A stretch of DNA of 64,000 nucleotides from Didymodactylos carnosus (GCA_905250885.1 CAJNOQ010000156.1:1-64000), one strand, 5' to 3'; counted from the first letter of the stretch, positions 36,701 to 49,200 are shown. A program made the numbers and translations. Notes: generated by a model not told the origin, from the sequence alone.

Positions 36701-38084
36701 TGTATACTGAAAGTCGATCGTACCAAAGGTCTTGGTTTTGTACTATCAGCAACGGGCGATTATGATCATACAATCACAGCTGTAGAACCAGTATGTAGAT
36801 TTCTAATTCAAACCAAGAATAAAGAAATAAATCTTTTTTTTTTAATAGAATTCATCAGCTGATGTTGCTGGTCTTCAAGTATCCGATGAAGTATTAGAAA
36901 TTGATGGCACAGAAGTGACAAATATCAAATATGAAGAGGTAATAATAGATTATTCTGTCGTCAAATATAAAAAATCTTTTTGAAAATAAATAAACTTTTT
37001 TCTTGTCTAGGTTGTTGAAATGCTTGTACATGCAATGAGAACAAATGATCAAATTGAAATGAAAGTAATTGATAATCGAAGTCGGGATTATTATTCAAAA
37101 AAACGAAATGTATCACAAATTATTCATACTGTACCAGAACCACGTGTCATACCTACAACAATAACTAAACTTGTTCAATCGACAAAGTCAACTGTTGATA
37201 ATGATAATTTATCCGATGTTACAAGTTCATTTGGTGGTTATGATACAATAAATCAACAGTCAATAGCTACAAGTTTTCCAAATTTACCAGCACAATTACA
37301 AAATCGAAATCTTTATAGTCGAACATTATCAGGAAGTGTACCAAATGTATTTACAGGCATTACAGCAAATAGAAATGGAAATATGATGTCTCAATTGACA
37401 TCATCAGAGAGTACGTATCTAATCGTATTTTGTTTTAAATAAAATAAAATTTTCATATTTTTTAATTCTTTTAGAAGGATCAATGGCTAAATTAGCTGAT
37501 ATTTCAGTAGAAGAAGCACCCGTTGCACGTCTATGTCGTATAAGAAAATTTCCAACATCACCATTCTATGGATTTTTCTTATGTGGTGATCCAAAAAAGC
37601 TTGGGTAAGTAGTTTTTGATGTAATAATCAAAAATTACAATCTTTTACTTTTCTATTTTTCTTAGACATGTGTTCGTGTCTGATGTAACAAAAAATTCAC
37701 CGGCTGCCGTTTGTGGTCTACGTGATGGAGATCGAATTATTGAGATAAACGGTCAAACAATTGAAAAACTAAAATATGAAGATATTCTAGAAAATATTAA
37801 ACACCATATGTCTCTAGATGATCTCGAATTACTTCTATTGGATAAAAAATCTCTACATTGGTATAGAGGCAAAAATTATCCTGTTAGTTCAAGAACATTA
37901 CCAACAATAATTCATATTGAGCCAATTATTAATGAAATATCACGAACTACAAAACCGGTACCGATTCCAGCTACATTTACAAAAGTTGTCGGATTTGCAG
38001 GTTCGTCATCCATCTGATTTCTATAGTTTAAATTACAGTATCTTCTGATTTTTAGATCGTCGAATGTCAAAAACAGGTCTTTAA
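21791..38084 (+). CDS. scaffold protein with eight PDZ domains (NHERF/PDZK1-like)
   Basis: Nineteen exons: 21791-21989, 22068-22613, 23031-23492, 23985-24929, 24984-25397, 25468-25539, 25740-26891, 27466-27900, 28802-29128, 29205-29534, 29597-29674, 29753-30250, 31092-31604, 36501-36790, 36849-36938, 37011-37410, 37475-37604, 37666-38000, 38056-38084. All junctions keep frame; product 2,414 residues. PDZ domains lie near residues 50-135, 410-495, 1270-1360, 1525-1615, 1705-1790, 1860-1945, 2048-2135 and 2268-2360. They are shown by repeated blocks such as EPNSPAESGGLLREDVVLAVNG and KNSPAAVCGLRDGDRIIEING. Linkers are low-complexity, S/T/Q/D-rich; one is RS-like. PDZ domains bind C-terminal tails of membrane proteins, so a submembrane scaffold is likely. 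The protein ends KTGL, a class I PDZ ligand; without the last intron it ends SSSI at 38017. Confidence 0.85.
24644..24796 (+). repeat. 51-bp coding minisatellite, three copies
   Basis: Copies at 24644-24694, 24695-24745 and 24746-24796 encode the 17-residue unit QGVGPAAQDGSSWRRSD. The first differs by one base (T for A in the protein) and the other two are identical. It lies in exon 4 of the PDZ scaffold, in the linker after PDZ2, and keeps the frame. Confidence 0.95.
27957..28785. mobile_element. long-inverted-repeat (fold-back) element in a PDZ-gene intron
   Basis: Arms of about 280 bp (27971-28252 and 28469-28750) are almost identical inverted copies, starting ctgrgattttagaaaaatat and ending near agtaaatgc/gcatttactg. 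A central spacer of about 215 bp has no transposase. Outside the arms the two flanks still share agggaa..cccc with a small gap, so the true ends may be about 27957 and 28785. It occupies most of the intron 27901-28801. The high arm identity suggests recent insertion or arm homogenisation. Confidence 0.85.
30251..30324 (+). other. alternative 3' end of a short PDZ isoform
   Basis: If the donor at 30251 is not used, exon 12 reads on for 24 codons in frame into a lysine-rich tail (NQKKKKIK) and stops at 30324. An AATAAA follows at 30422-30427. This would give a protein of 1,843 residues with PDZ1-5. The donor GTAAGA at 30251 is good and its splice to 31092 keeps frame, so both forms are plausible. 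Confidence 0.45.
30422..30427 (+). terminator. candidate intronic polyadenylation signal
   Basis: AATAAA about 100 bp after the read-through stop at 30324, inside intron 12 of the PDZ gene. It supports, but does not prove, a short isoform. Confidence 0.4.
32630..33532 (+). CDS. one-PDZ protein nested in the large intron of the PDZ scaffold gene
   Basis: Single open exon of 300 residues. One PDZ domain lies at residues about 14-105 (YSLRLCHLHTNGD, then KVDPESPAEASGLLSDDILLEVND), followed by an S/T/A-rich tail ending KINNFFSKITGKKP. It lies in the 4.9-kb intron 31605-36500 on the same strand. A splice acceptor (ttaacag) ends at 32616, 13 bases before the ATG. Joining it to the upstream exon breaks the frame: exon 13 ends in phase 1, whereas phase 2 is needed. 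It therefore starts its own protein, or is a first exon whose donor at 33018 joins 36501 in frame. An AATAAA at 33846 supports an independent 3' end. Confidence 0.7.
   Translation: MAIVSLEQRNKELSYSLRLCHLHTNGDISATFGFELSEVEGLEYPIIQKVDPESPAEASGLLSDDILLEVNDRKTRGLGYERVKKLIDKAKRDGRLDMLVSDEQTFEYCKTSKKKFRQPDIKVLHIYQKSRSSANINSASFNKLPISATVDISQNSTTSENNSDSDDGTPANEIKTTTTTSKEVIPLKEKPQSTTTTENQRNVSSSLMNTAQKTSSPNTRDLNSAVSTAANTNDISKQTVMRPSTVAQRSVTKPPAVGSLPTAAPVQTQAAGKTSATTDDKKGGKSKINNFFSKITGKKP
33846..33851 (+). terminator. polyadenylation signal of the nested PDZ unit
   Basis: AATAAA in ttgcaataaagtac about 315 bp after the stop at 33532, preceded by T-rich sequence. Confidence 0.55.
33852..35244. other. intron sequence, nothing further recognised
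   Basis: Part of the large intron of the PDZ scaffold gene downstream of the nested unit. It holds a TA run (34021-34044) and otherwise AT-rich sequence without a recognisable gene. The stretch 35926-36500 after the MITE is similar. Confidence 0.4.
35245..35925. mobile_element. fold-back MITE in the large PDZ intron
   Basis: Inverted arms of about 190-200 bp (about 35245-35450 and 35720-35925) share blocks such as acaatgtatctgttttaatc and cgaatattttggcaagaaa. Both arms also contain tctcaaaagagatac. The arms have diverged by substitutions and one inserted repeat of the aagagata motif, so the copy is older than the one at 28 kb. No coding capacity is seen. Confidence 0.72.
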
Positions 38085-40189
38085 TTGTATTATTATTATT
38101 ATTATAGTGGTACTTGAATATTGGCAGTTTTATTTATTTATATTTTAAACAATAAGATAATGTTATACATATTCTGTCTTGTTATTTCTTATAATCAATC
38201 GTTTTCTTCTTCAATTAGAGTTTCGTCAACTTGCCTTGTTTTTTTTTGGTTTTTATGGTTTGTTTTATACAAAGATATATCTTGTATGTATTACATGTCG
38301 CAGATATCTGTGAATCTAGTATTTCATACATCGATATATATATATATTATTCCTTTTTCTATATGTAATATTTAACTGCCTCATCTATGTATCTGCTGCA
38401 TGTGTTTGTTTGTTTTTTTTTTCAACTGCACATTATTATCAGATATAAAATACATCCAGTTCAAGCGAATGAGGTAGACTATCTTCACATGGCCAGATAG
38501 TACATCCCAAATGAGAATATTTCTACTTAAAGTAACCTCATTTAGCTATATTAAAGTTTCTATAGGTTCTATAGATTAACTCCATTTTTATTTATACTTG
38601 CGTGCTTTTAGAATTTGTTTTTTTTTTCTTATTATCTCAATGATTTTTAATTCAATTATGTTTATAGTAGGGTCAGATTTTGATGTTCACGTTCTGTGTA
38701 ACTACTATCTGTGTTTTCTTTAGTTTTGCGTTTTTCGTCTTGTTGTTTTCTTCTCTTTCTTTTTTTTTTATATTGCAATTAAGAAAATCGTGCTCTTTGT
38801 ATCTTTTTTTATCTATGTATCAAAGTTGTTCACAAAACTTAATAATAAAAGTTACAAATAGATCCATTATACAAAGAGAAAAGTGTTCGGTATAATATTC
38901 CATTGGAAAAAAAAACGACTTTCGTATTTGTCTAGTTAAGAGCGATCAGAGATATAAGATCGGAGGTAACCAATCGACTATCTAAGAATATTTGCTTGTA
39001 TAGAAACAAGATTTTGATCCATTAGGCGTGAAAAGTTAAAACGTTGTGAGCTCTATTTCAATATGTTAAAGTTTTAAATTCAAGCTCGACTAACTCCAGA
39101 GAGTTGCACTTATGAAACATACCAAACTTGAAACTTTCAGTAATATCTTCCGAGAGTCTGTCAAAGTTGAAATCGGATCAGCCGTTAACAACTGACTCCA
39201 TCAGATCTGATTGAATTTTTCAATTGGCCGATTTTTACTGGCCTTTTACCAGTTGAACAACCAAAAGAAACTCATGGGCTTCTCATTTTTTTTAAATTCC
39301 AAAAGCATAAACAAAACAGACTTTTTACTTTTAGGTAATAACGCCTATGATTTCAAGACCGATTTCATGGAAAATCAAACTAAAAATATGTATTCAAGAA
39401 GTAAAGGCAAGGGGGAAATTGGGGACTTTATAGACTTTAAAGTCCTCTCAGACCGTTCAAAGGCCAGTAAAGTTCGGTACAGTCTCCGTAAGTCTCGTCA
39501 AGTCCTCCCAAGTCCGCTCAGATCTTTTAAAATCCTCAAAGTCCGCCGACCTGAGCGGACTTCGGGACTTTAAAGTTCGGTAAAGTCTCCATAAGTCCGA
39601 TCAAGTCCTCCCAAGTCTACTCAAGTCTAAAGTCCGCAATTTTCCCCTTGAGGCTATGTATGTGCACCTAGGAATTAGTTACGGTTTATTCATTTTTCTT
39701 TGTTTTATTTTTTTTAACTTTCTTCAGATTATTCTGTTTTGTTCACTGCATGTTGTTACAATGAGTAAAAGTTGTCAAAGAGATCGAGCTGAAGTCAAAC
39801 GGCAAGTCGATACACGTCGAAGTTTGGTGTTGATAAATGTCTTTATTTCCACTTTTTGAAAGAGCGCAAACAATCGGTTACAAAGGATGTGTAATTTATT
39901 TTACATCACTAAAACTACTACTTATAGAAATAAAAATCACCGATTTTTACCGGTTTACAACAAATTTTAATCGTTAACCGTCGATGTGATCCCGATTGTT
40001 TTTCAAACGGTCAAACGGTGCCCAACGACTTGTGGTTTGATTGATTAAAAAAATATTGCGAGGTTAACAATAATACAAGTAAAAATTTGAAATGAGATAT
40101 TTACAACAGGTCCAGCTTGATTAACAATGACGAAAAGATACAAAAGAAGTGATAAACTGTCCTATGATGATGAAAATGACTATCTGAAT
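38085..40189. other. convergent intergenic region
   Basis: About 2.1 kb between the 3' end of the PDZ gene (plus) and the 3' end of the lipase maturation factor gene (minus). It must carry both 3' UTRs. The only clear feature is a short repeat-filled MITE (39408-39650). A GC-richer stretch at about 38940-39200 may be another decayed repeat. No gene is recognised. Confidence 0.5.
39408..39650. mobile_element. short MITE with internal direct repeats
   Basis: Ends at 39408-39440 and 39625-39650 are inverted copies (caaggggraaattgsggact against agtccgcaattttccccttg). A 47-bp direct repeat lies inside (39468-39514 and 39571-39617), beginning taaagttcggta and ending caagtcctcccaagtc. Several more aagtcc/aagtct units lie between. 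The bases agg flank both ends and could be a 3-bp target duplication. There is no coding content. Confidence 0.7.
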
Positions 40190-42158
40190 TCATTTTGATT
40201 TAGCGGTCATAGTTTTTTCATTCGCAGACATTTGAGCATAGATACCAATTCTGGCTTTTCTATACCAAACACGACCAATTTGAAATGGAGCAGTCTCAGA
40301 TGCTTTATCTAATTCACGTTTATAACTGTAGCGATAATCATACAATACTGCTTGAACATATTTCGGTGGATTTTCACGAAATATTTCTGGTATAAAACCT
40401 AATAATTGTAACACATATTGATCGTGCTGAAGAATTCTTTGTAAAAATGTCATAAACCATTGAGGAGCTTGTGAACCACGAGCAAACTCATTTGCTAAAA
40501 ACCTTTACAAAAATAACAACATAATTGTTGATTAGTAAATAATCAGAATGAACATTACCATAGCCTCCAATCCAAATTGGGCATATGACAAAATGGTACA
40601 ATTGGTAACGGTTTATCGATATTACTTGGTTTATATTTAAATTCATATTCAAACCATTCTTTGCCATCAATAGAACCTTCAATTATAATTTCCCATCGAC
40701 GTTTTGTCATATGAGAAAATTTGACATAACGTCCACATAAATGAAACGTTCGAACGTTATCGTAACCCCATTCACAATAAGCCATCAATTTTATCCAAAA
40801 TGGTAATAGATATTGAATATTGTATGGATGATTTAATAAATATTCGCTTAAACGTAATGGTGTCGCTGTGAAACGAGTAAATATTGGCCAAGTGAACGGA
40901 TTTTCATCATGAAAAGTCGATTTTAAAGGAATAAATGAGATTAAACAATAGGGTAAGGCAATTAATAACCATGGAATTAAATTTAATACGGGATATTGAA
41001 ATAAAGTCAAATTAGGCATCGAAAATCTTGTATTAGATGTTTGATGTAGAAAAGATAGAATATAGGATGAAAATGGGAATACTGATATGATTGACGTCCA
41101 TACATTATCATTCAATAAAAGAATCATTTCAGTTATTGTCAACGGTGCCAAATGAGCATAATTTCCTACAATTTATATCAGCTAAAGGTTTAACAATTAA
41201 TATATTTTCAATTTAATTCATACCTGTAAAATTAATTCCAAAGAGAATGCAGAAAAATAATACAAATGATAACCATCTTATACATTGTGGTGTAAAACAT
41301 AATATTGCGCCAAGACCTTCAATAGACGACTAACGAGTTCGTTTTATATTGAATAATAGACAATTTTATCATTTTACCTTCACTAACATAGGTAAAATAT
41401 GTTTCAATTTTATGAACAAATAATGGCATACGATAAAAGTATGCCGATAGTGGATTAGGTAATGGCTTAAAATATGAAACAATCTTTATTTAATATGCTA
41501 CTTTCTCTTTATCATAATTCACTCACCTGAGTCCAATAATGCCATGTCATTGCTGTTCCATCTTTCCATGATGCATCACCACCAGTATACTAAACAAAAC
41601 AAAAACAAACAAAAAAAGTCTATAAGAATTCAGATAATACTGTATATTCAATAGTACTTTTCCCACTGCACCGCCAAACATTATCCGAAATAGTAATGTC
41701 CATTGAATAAATACTAACAGTTGTGGTTGAACAATAGTAAATGCAGAACATAATACATATAACATATTTGTTTCTAATAAATTTGCATGCATTTGTAATC
41801 CCATAAATATATTTGAAATTGTATGAATAGATGAATAACATATCCAACATGATAATACCATTAGTCCAGGAAATATACCTAAAAATGCTAATATTGCCGA
41901 TAGAATACCAATATAATGAAGATATTGAATAAATTCATCACTATCAGACCAAATTAAACATAATGTTGGACGTTTCCAAAATGTAATATTTCGTAATTTC
42001 CAATTTTTTATCAAATCTTTTGCAGGCAACATTCCCGTTGATCCAAATTGTCCACGCCATTGAACAAGTGACGAAAAAAATGCTGCTAAATTAATGAAAG
42101 CCAATGAACGTTCAAATATTGAAATTGATAATTGCCATGGTTCATTGAACAACAGCAT
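40190..42158 (-). CDS. LMF: lipase maturation factor (LMF1/LMF2 family)
   Basis: Six exons (42158-41658, 41589-41527, 41465-41378, 41316-41224, 41165-40559, 40502-40190) give 554 residues, close to human LMF1. LMF proteins are multi-pass ER membrane chaperones needed to fold and assemble lipoprotein lipase and related lipases. Family hallmarks are WRGQFGSTGMLP near residue 34, YTGGDASWKDGTAMTWHYWTQ, then PLPNPLSAYFYRMPLFVHKIE, and near the C-terminus RTFHLCGRYVKFSHMTKRRWEII, DWRLWFLANE and QAVLYDYRYSY. The many hydrophobic stretches fit the family topology. The start ATG lies 20 bases after an acceptor (gttgtag); an upstream exon, probably 5' UTR, may end at the donor near 42778. The fourth exon uses a weak acceptor, ttgaag, needed to avoid a stop. 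Confidence 0.9.
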
Positions 42159-42179
42159 TTCAACATTATCTGTCAAATC

Positions 42180-43250
42180 TACAACAGAGTAAGTTTACAT
42201 CTCATAAAGCATCAGGTTATCATAGCGCTGATTAAAAAAAATGACAGCATTATTTTTTTCACGCTATAGTTTGTCTAGTCACAGCTTTGAACATGTTACA
42301 AAAGAGAGTGAAGAAGAATGCACTTGAAAATAAACGTGTCACTCTGGTGCACTTTATCTCGTAAAAAAGGATAATGATGTATGATGTTTAAATAATGGAT
42401 TGTTACTTGTTTAGTAATCACTTTAGACCAACTGGGTTTTTTTAATTCGATAAATTACTGTACTATTGAAAATGTCATCTTAATTCTGAAATAATCTTCA
42501 AAAATTTGAAATAATTTAATCAAAAAAAATCATCATTTATTTCTCTCTAAACCAGTATTATAAAAAAACAATGAACAATGGAGTAGAGAAAAAATATCTA
42601 TCAATAGTATATTAATGATAAAATCTTTTACAAAATACAGAAGTGAGGTTTTTCGTACATCGTGCTTACAATGTGTACTACAGTGAATTTTTTATCCATT
42701 TTTTCTTTCTCTTTTTCTCTCTACTATCATAAACAACATAAATGATGTTTTCTAAATAAAAATTTGTTTGAACTTACCGTTTTTTATTTTTGATGATAAA
42801 TGATAAATGACAACATAAGAGTTGACTATAAAATGTGTTCTATATTATGAAAAATATTATCGTCTACAAGACATAGTGAAAATACATAACAAAATGATCT
42901 AAAAACATATGACTAACAAATGGATAATCGTATAACAACCGGGAAAATAGTGAACAAACGTATAGAAATATGAGGAAACAAATGCTAATAATAATAACAA
43001 CAATAAAAAGAAAAAGAACGTTAAATTGATGTTATCATAATTAAACACGGATAAAACAGAGTAAAACAAAGAATTGAGCGATGAGACGAATATATGTATG
43101 CAAGTTCACAAAAGAAACATTATGTATTTTCCAGTTTGATATCCAACAGTTATAAAAAAATAACTGACGGGTTGTTGTCCTGACAGAATAGAAAATAAAA
43201 TAAACAAATAAATAAAACAGAATCATTGTGTAACAAATTAAAAACAAAAT
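42180..43250. other. spacer between two minus-strand genes
   Basis: About 1.07 kb between the LMF coding start and the end of acetyl-CoA carboxylase. It should contain the 3' UTR of the carboxylase gene and the promoter/5' UTR of LMF, including a candidate minus-strand donor (GTAAGTTC) at about 42778. Otherwise it is AT-rich with nothing recognised. Confidence 0.45.
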
Positions 43251-46200
43251 CTAGTAACCATTGTTTATATTACTCAATAAACGTTGAATTTCTAATCGTT
43301 GATCATCAGTTATATTTTGAATGATACTTGGTAATAAATCTGGATGTTGATTTAATAAATTTTTTATTCCATTTATTGCATTTTGTTTATGAATATTTTT
43401 TAATCGATCAACAAATGTATTGTTTGAGTCAGACAAATGATGTTCTAACCATTCGACAACAATTTTATCAGAATTCCAATGAGATGTCTAAAAAAATAAG
43501 AGAATAAAAAGAATATTATGTATGATAAATAAACAAATATTTATACATCGCCTTTATCTTCAATGAACCATTGTTGTAATTTTGTAAGAGCTGCATGATG
43601 ATCAATTGTTGAATCAGCATTTAACACATATTTAATTGCTGTATCTTGATTTAGACAACGTTTGAGACGCCAATAAAAAAATTCACGACTATTTTTCCAA
43701 TCTAATATCTCCTATACAAGAATGATGACAAATTTTAATTTTTTTAGAAATATTAGAAATAACAAAAAACATATACGTACTCTGATAACGCCTTTTTCTA
43801 ACATTCTTCCCGGTGTATCGTGTAAATCACAAAACATAATCGCTGCTTGTTGATAAGCGGGTGTGAGAAATTTTTCTCGTTCAGATAATTGTCGTTCTAA
43901 GTCATGTTTTGCACAACTAACTGGTGGTGTGGCAGTTGGCACAGATGGAGAAGAAGAAAAGCTTGACGTTTGACCATTATTTGATGTTGTGGTTACTGGT
44001 TGTTTACCGATATTCATTTTTAATTCTCGACATAATGGATCAAGACGATGCATTGTGCGAAGAAGATCTTTCATACGATATTTAATTTCAACTGTACCTA
44101 AAACAAAGCTAAAATTATTAGTAACATATTCAATGTTAATTACTAACTTATATACGAATTAAGGGTAAATTGCTTATATTAACCGTAAATTTTTAATAAT
44201 AGTCAAACGTTTTGGCTTGGTAAAGTCTTTATCAATGGCAAAATAATAAGAAAAGTACTTAATCTAAATTAGAACATCTATCAGAAATGTAAAAAGAAGT
44301 ACATCTAGAACAAATAAATTAAAATTACATATGATATCTAAGCTTATCAAATTCTGTAATCTATTGGTGTTCATGATCTTAAATTGTGAGATTTAGGGTC
44401 ACTGTATTGATCACTATGTTTCAATTTGTAATTAATGATACGACCTGAATCTTTTTTGATCCATTGTTTAATTAACGGGGACCATTGATCTGCTATCTTT
44501 AATCTATTATTGTACTCTTTATTAACCATTGTGTAAACTGTTTCCATCCTCTTCCTTCTTCATTTATTTGGTTCATTATCATAGATGACAGGGTGAGTAA
44601 AGTCAATATTACTACGAACACCAGTAGATTACAGAATTCGATAAGCTTAGATTTCATATGTAATTTTAATTTCTTTGCTCTGGATGTCATTGGCGGGCCC
44701 GCCAGCAGGGCAATTGTTCCTTCTGGATATAAATATCAAGGAAGAATTATATTTCGCAGCAGAGTGTCTGTCCGAAGTTCAAAATAAAATTTAAAGAAAA
44801 ATTTATTGACCCCTAAGAAAAATTTTCCGGTCCGCCCATGCTAGATGTACTTCTTTTTACATTTTTGATAGATGTTTACTAATTTGGATTACTGTTAAGT
44901 ATCTTTCTTATTATTTTGCCATTGATAAAGGCTTTATCAAGCCAAAACGTTTGGCTATTATTAAAAATTTACGGTTAATATAAGCAATTTACCCTTAAGT
45001 CTTGTACACAGTCCGTAAAAGTAGCAACTATGAATAATAACTTATATACCTTCTGGTTCAAGTACACCACCGCGACTTAAACGATCAGCATACATCTCCA
45101 TAAAACGTATATTAATTGTTGGATCAACAACAACCTTCAATGAAATTTAATCATTAATAGACAATCTAGTCTCTCTAAGACTTTCATTTACCCATGCTCC
45201 ACCTCTCAATTCACCATGTGGTGGAATATAAATAAAGACGGGTTGTTCATATTCTCTCAAAGCATCCACAATATAAGCACCAAATTTAATTATTTGATCA
45301 TACATATCTTTCATTCCACCAGAAAATCCACGCCAATTAGCAAATATCATTAATGGTAAATTTTCACGTTTAAAATCTCGAATAGCTTGTGCCGTTTTAA
45401 ATGCTGAATCAGGAAACCATACTTGTCCAGCTTGTTGAATAGTACGTGCATCTGTATCAAAATTAGCCGGATCAGCAGGTTGTTCTAATTCAACCGTACG
45501 TGTTTCAACAGCAATAACACCCATTGGTATACCGCCTAAACGTGCTCGACCTGTCACGACGGTTTTTGCCCATCCTTTCATTATTTCAATAAATGAATCT
45601 CGATCAAAAAAGCCAGATTGAAATACTGTTGTGGTTGTAGATGCAGAAGATGAGGATGATTGTTGTCCAATAGATGCTAATCCTGATGCGTTTGATGTCT
45701 GTATAGCTCCAGATGATAGAGATGTGCCTAATATCATTTCATTATTTGTATAAATAATCTGACGTCCTTGTATCATATCTCGTGGATCATATGGTGCTGA
45801 AACAAATAAAATTGATCATTTATTTTCTTCATTATACTTTTTATTTTGTTATTACTCGACTAAATAAAGTACCTGATGTTGGTATAAAATCAATTAGACG
45901 ATCAATTGGATCATTGATCGTTAAGACAGGTGATGGATGTAACATTGTTTTTGGCATGTATGATAACCATTTCAATATCAATAAACAACCATCGAAATCA
46001 TCTTTAACAACATCGTGTGTTATACCATTGTTAAACATTATTTGAACACCTCCTAATTGATTGTTATTACTATACACTTCTCGTCCAAGTACTCTGAATA
46101 ATAGAACAAAAATATTATTCGTTTGAAAATATACCAATATCATTCAATTATAACTTACTTATTTAGAGCACCAGCTCCAGTTAATATAATATGAGAATTT

Positions 46201-49200
46201 TCTACTTGTATAACACGTGAACCTAATCGTACAAGATAAGCACCAATTCCAACTGCACGACAAGTTACCAAACTTATTGTTGGCTAAAATTAATAGAATA
46301 ATGAATAATGTTTATAATTAAAACTTTTACTTACAATTGTATTGTATGCTTCTGATGTTTCTCCTGCGATCATACCCGAACCACGTAAATTTTCTACGCC
46401 TAAACCATTTTCTTTTCCAATAATATCCAAAATTTTATATCGTACTTCATTTTCATCATGAATTAATTCTGTTCTTACACAATTTAAATTTTCTATTTGT
46501 TCATAATCGGCTTTTGTCAAATATAAATATTTAATACCTTTTTCATTATCGTCTACATCATTCCATGCAATACGAAAGAGAAATTTTAATTCTTCAGCTA
46601 GACCAATTCGTGCACCACTATTGGCTGATATATAAATTCGGGGTATTTTTTCAAGACGTGCTAGTTCAGATGTTCGTTGAAACAATAAATCTTCTTCCAT
46701 ACCAAATGAGCCAATTCTATAAGTGAGATCATTGGCAATTACAATAATTGTACGACCATTTGGATATTCGGGAGTTTTTAATTTCATATGCCAGGCAATT
46801 ATACCACAATCATTTTCAGCTGGACAACGTGTACGAGCTTGTAGACCACATTGTGTTAATAAACTAGATGAAAATGAAGCGAATGATGTTGATTTTGTGT
46901 TTGTTAACACCGTGTTAGGAATTGGAGATGATGTTAATACAACATCGGTTGTATCATTTATTTTCGGAGAATTGGCCAAAGATGGTGAAGGTGTAGTTGC
47001 TGTCGCATTAGTAGTGCCAACAGGTGATAAAGAAAACGATAAATCGTTCAATTTGTTAACTAAAAATAATTAGAACAACATATTTTTATAGATTATCAAG
47101 ATTGGATTCTTTTTGTCAACTATACACTTCTAACTGTTAAGAAAATAGATTACATTTATATGTAGTTACCAGCATTATTGTCCAGTATTAATTCTTCATA
47201 TTCAAAGAGATCAATTGGTATATGTTCTTTCGTTTTATTTTTTTCAATATACACACGCCATGTTTGTAAAAGAGCTTGTCGAAACATTTCTGGAAAATCA
47301 TACACATATGTTGTACCATTTGATTGTGCAGTAAATCGTTTATATTGTAAATGATCCTTTGTTACATATGGATCATGTAAATATTTTCCATCAAGAGGTC
47401 CCGTTTTACCGGCTTGATAACTTTGAAATATAGTTTGACCTGTTTCCGAATTAGTTACTTCTCGATAGAGTGATATTTCTAGATAATAACCACTATCATT
47501 CGATAAAAATACACGAAATGGTATCTGTTCTGAATCGGGTGTTAAACGAATAACCATTTTTAATTCTGCTTGTAACACACGTAATTTCCATAGTCGTACA
47601 CCATAGCGTAATACCATACCACGTACACTTTCTTCTAATTTAACAGGGTCAATACATACAGTGGGCACAAAACACATAAATATATGATTACAATCGGTTT
47701 TACGTGCTAATGGATGTGAAAAGGCTAATTCTAATTCATCTAGTGCTTCCAATAATGTTCTTTCAGCTTCATTCTGTAAATATTCATATGATGCTTCTTT
47801 AGTAACGAAATCGGAATGACGTATTATTGATCGGACAAAAAATCGATGATCAGTTGCATCTTGATGATGTTGCTTATTATGTACTTTTCCTTTACCCAAA
47901 TACAAATGCATTTTATGATTTGATGTAGGCACAAATTCCAAATCAAATGAACGTAAACGATAAATTTCTAATTGAAACGCTAATGCTGGTTCTAGATTAC
48001 GATATATTTTATCTTCTTGAAACTATATTAAAACGAGAAATATGTACATAACATTTAAATGCTAGAAAAAGTTTTCAATCTCTCAACACATTTAAAAAAA
48101 TTGTAATATTACGTACATCATCTCTTTTGCGGTATGTATAATAAACAGGAAATTGTCGCTAAAGAGAAACAAAACATATGATATGCATCAACCTTCAGAC
48201 TAGTACAGCACTGAATGTTATTCACAATAATCAACAGGTAGTGTACTCATCGTCTTTCAAAATATTTCCAGAATATCCGCAGGTATTGCTGTTCTCATGT
48301 TGATCCATTTTTCCAGTGGCGTACCGAAGGGATGAGCCTAGTAGGTCCAGATCTATCTCTTGTAAACTTAACTTACACAAAAATTCAATTTTTTGGAGAA
48401 AAATCTTTTTCTAGTTTAAAGGAAAAATCTTGAGACTATCCCTTAGAGAAATTCTGGATACGCTACTGCTTTTTTCTCTAGCAAAAGTCATCAGAACAAT
48501 ATCCCTCCATTTCTGTAATGCTCTTGTTCATTTGATATTTCTTAATCACTTACCTTTGCTCCCAAATAAAACGTCACACGTCGAATATTTTTCTTTTTAC
48601 ATATTTCTTTCTATAAAAAAAAATAGCAATGAAAACAACACTAGATACTGAAATCTAATAAAGACTGCTTACTTTCGATTGAACAAATTCTAAAAATGTA
48701 TCTTCTAGTTTAGAACGATGTTGAAAATTTGATTCATCTTTTATAAATATGTAGATTAAATTTGTTGCTTCATCCATCTAAATATCAAATTTTTTTATTG
48801 TCATTTGTAATCATATTGCTTTCTCTCGTTTTATTACTCACTTTATTATTTATTTCACGGACAGATGCACCATCAAATGATGCTTGACGAGAATGAGACA
48901 TTCGAGAAGACGTTGATGTACGACCAGCAGACACCGTCGATGAAAAACTATTTACTAATTCATCAAACGAGCTAAAATAAACAAATCCGTTAATTTCATT
49001 TTCCGTTTTTTAGATAGATAAAGAAACCCTAGATGCAAATTGTTTATTTCGACTAAAAAAAATCAGTCCAGATGCATTTCTCAGTCTCGAACAAACGGGA
49101 TTCTTGTTAAAGAAAGCAAACTGATCCACACACGTTTTAGAGCTTTTAGGCGAATTTGAACTGTAGACGCGACTTTTTTTGAAAAAGACAAGAACACTGC

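Noticed and set aside
39211-39573. 120-codon plus-strand frame
   Set aside because: Its second half is the repeat-filled MITE and its first half has no recognisable content.
41316-41338. Acceptor at gttag near 41333 for LMF exon 4
   Set aside because: It brings an immediate in-frame stop. The downstream ttgaag acceptor restores the family sequence and the phase.
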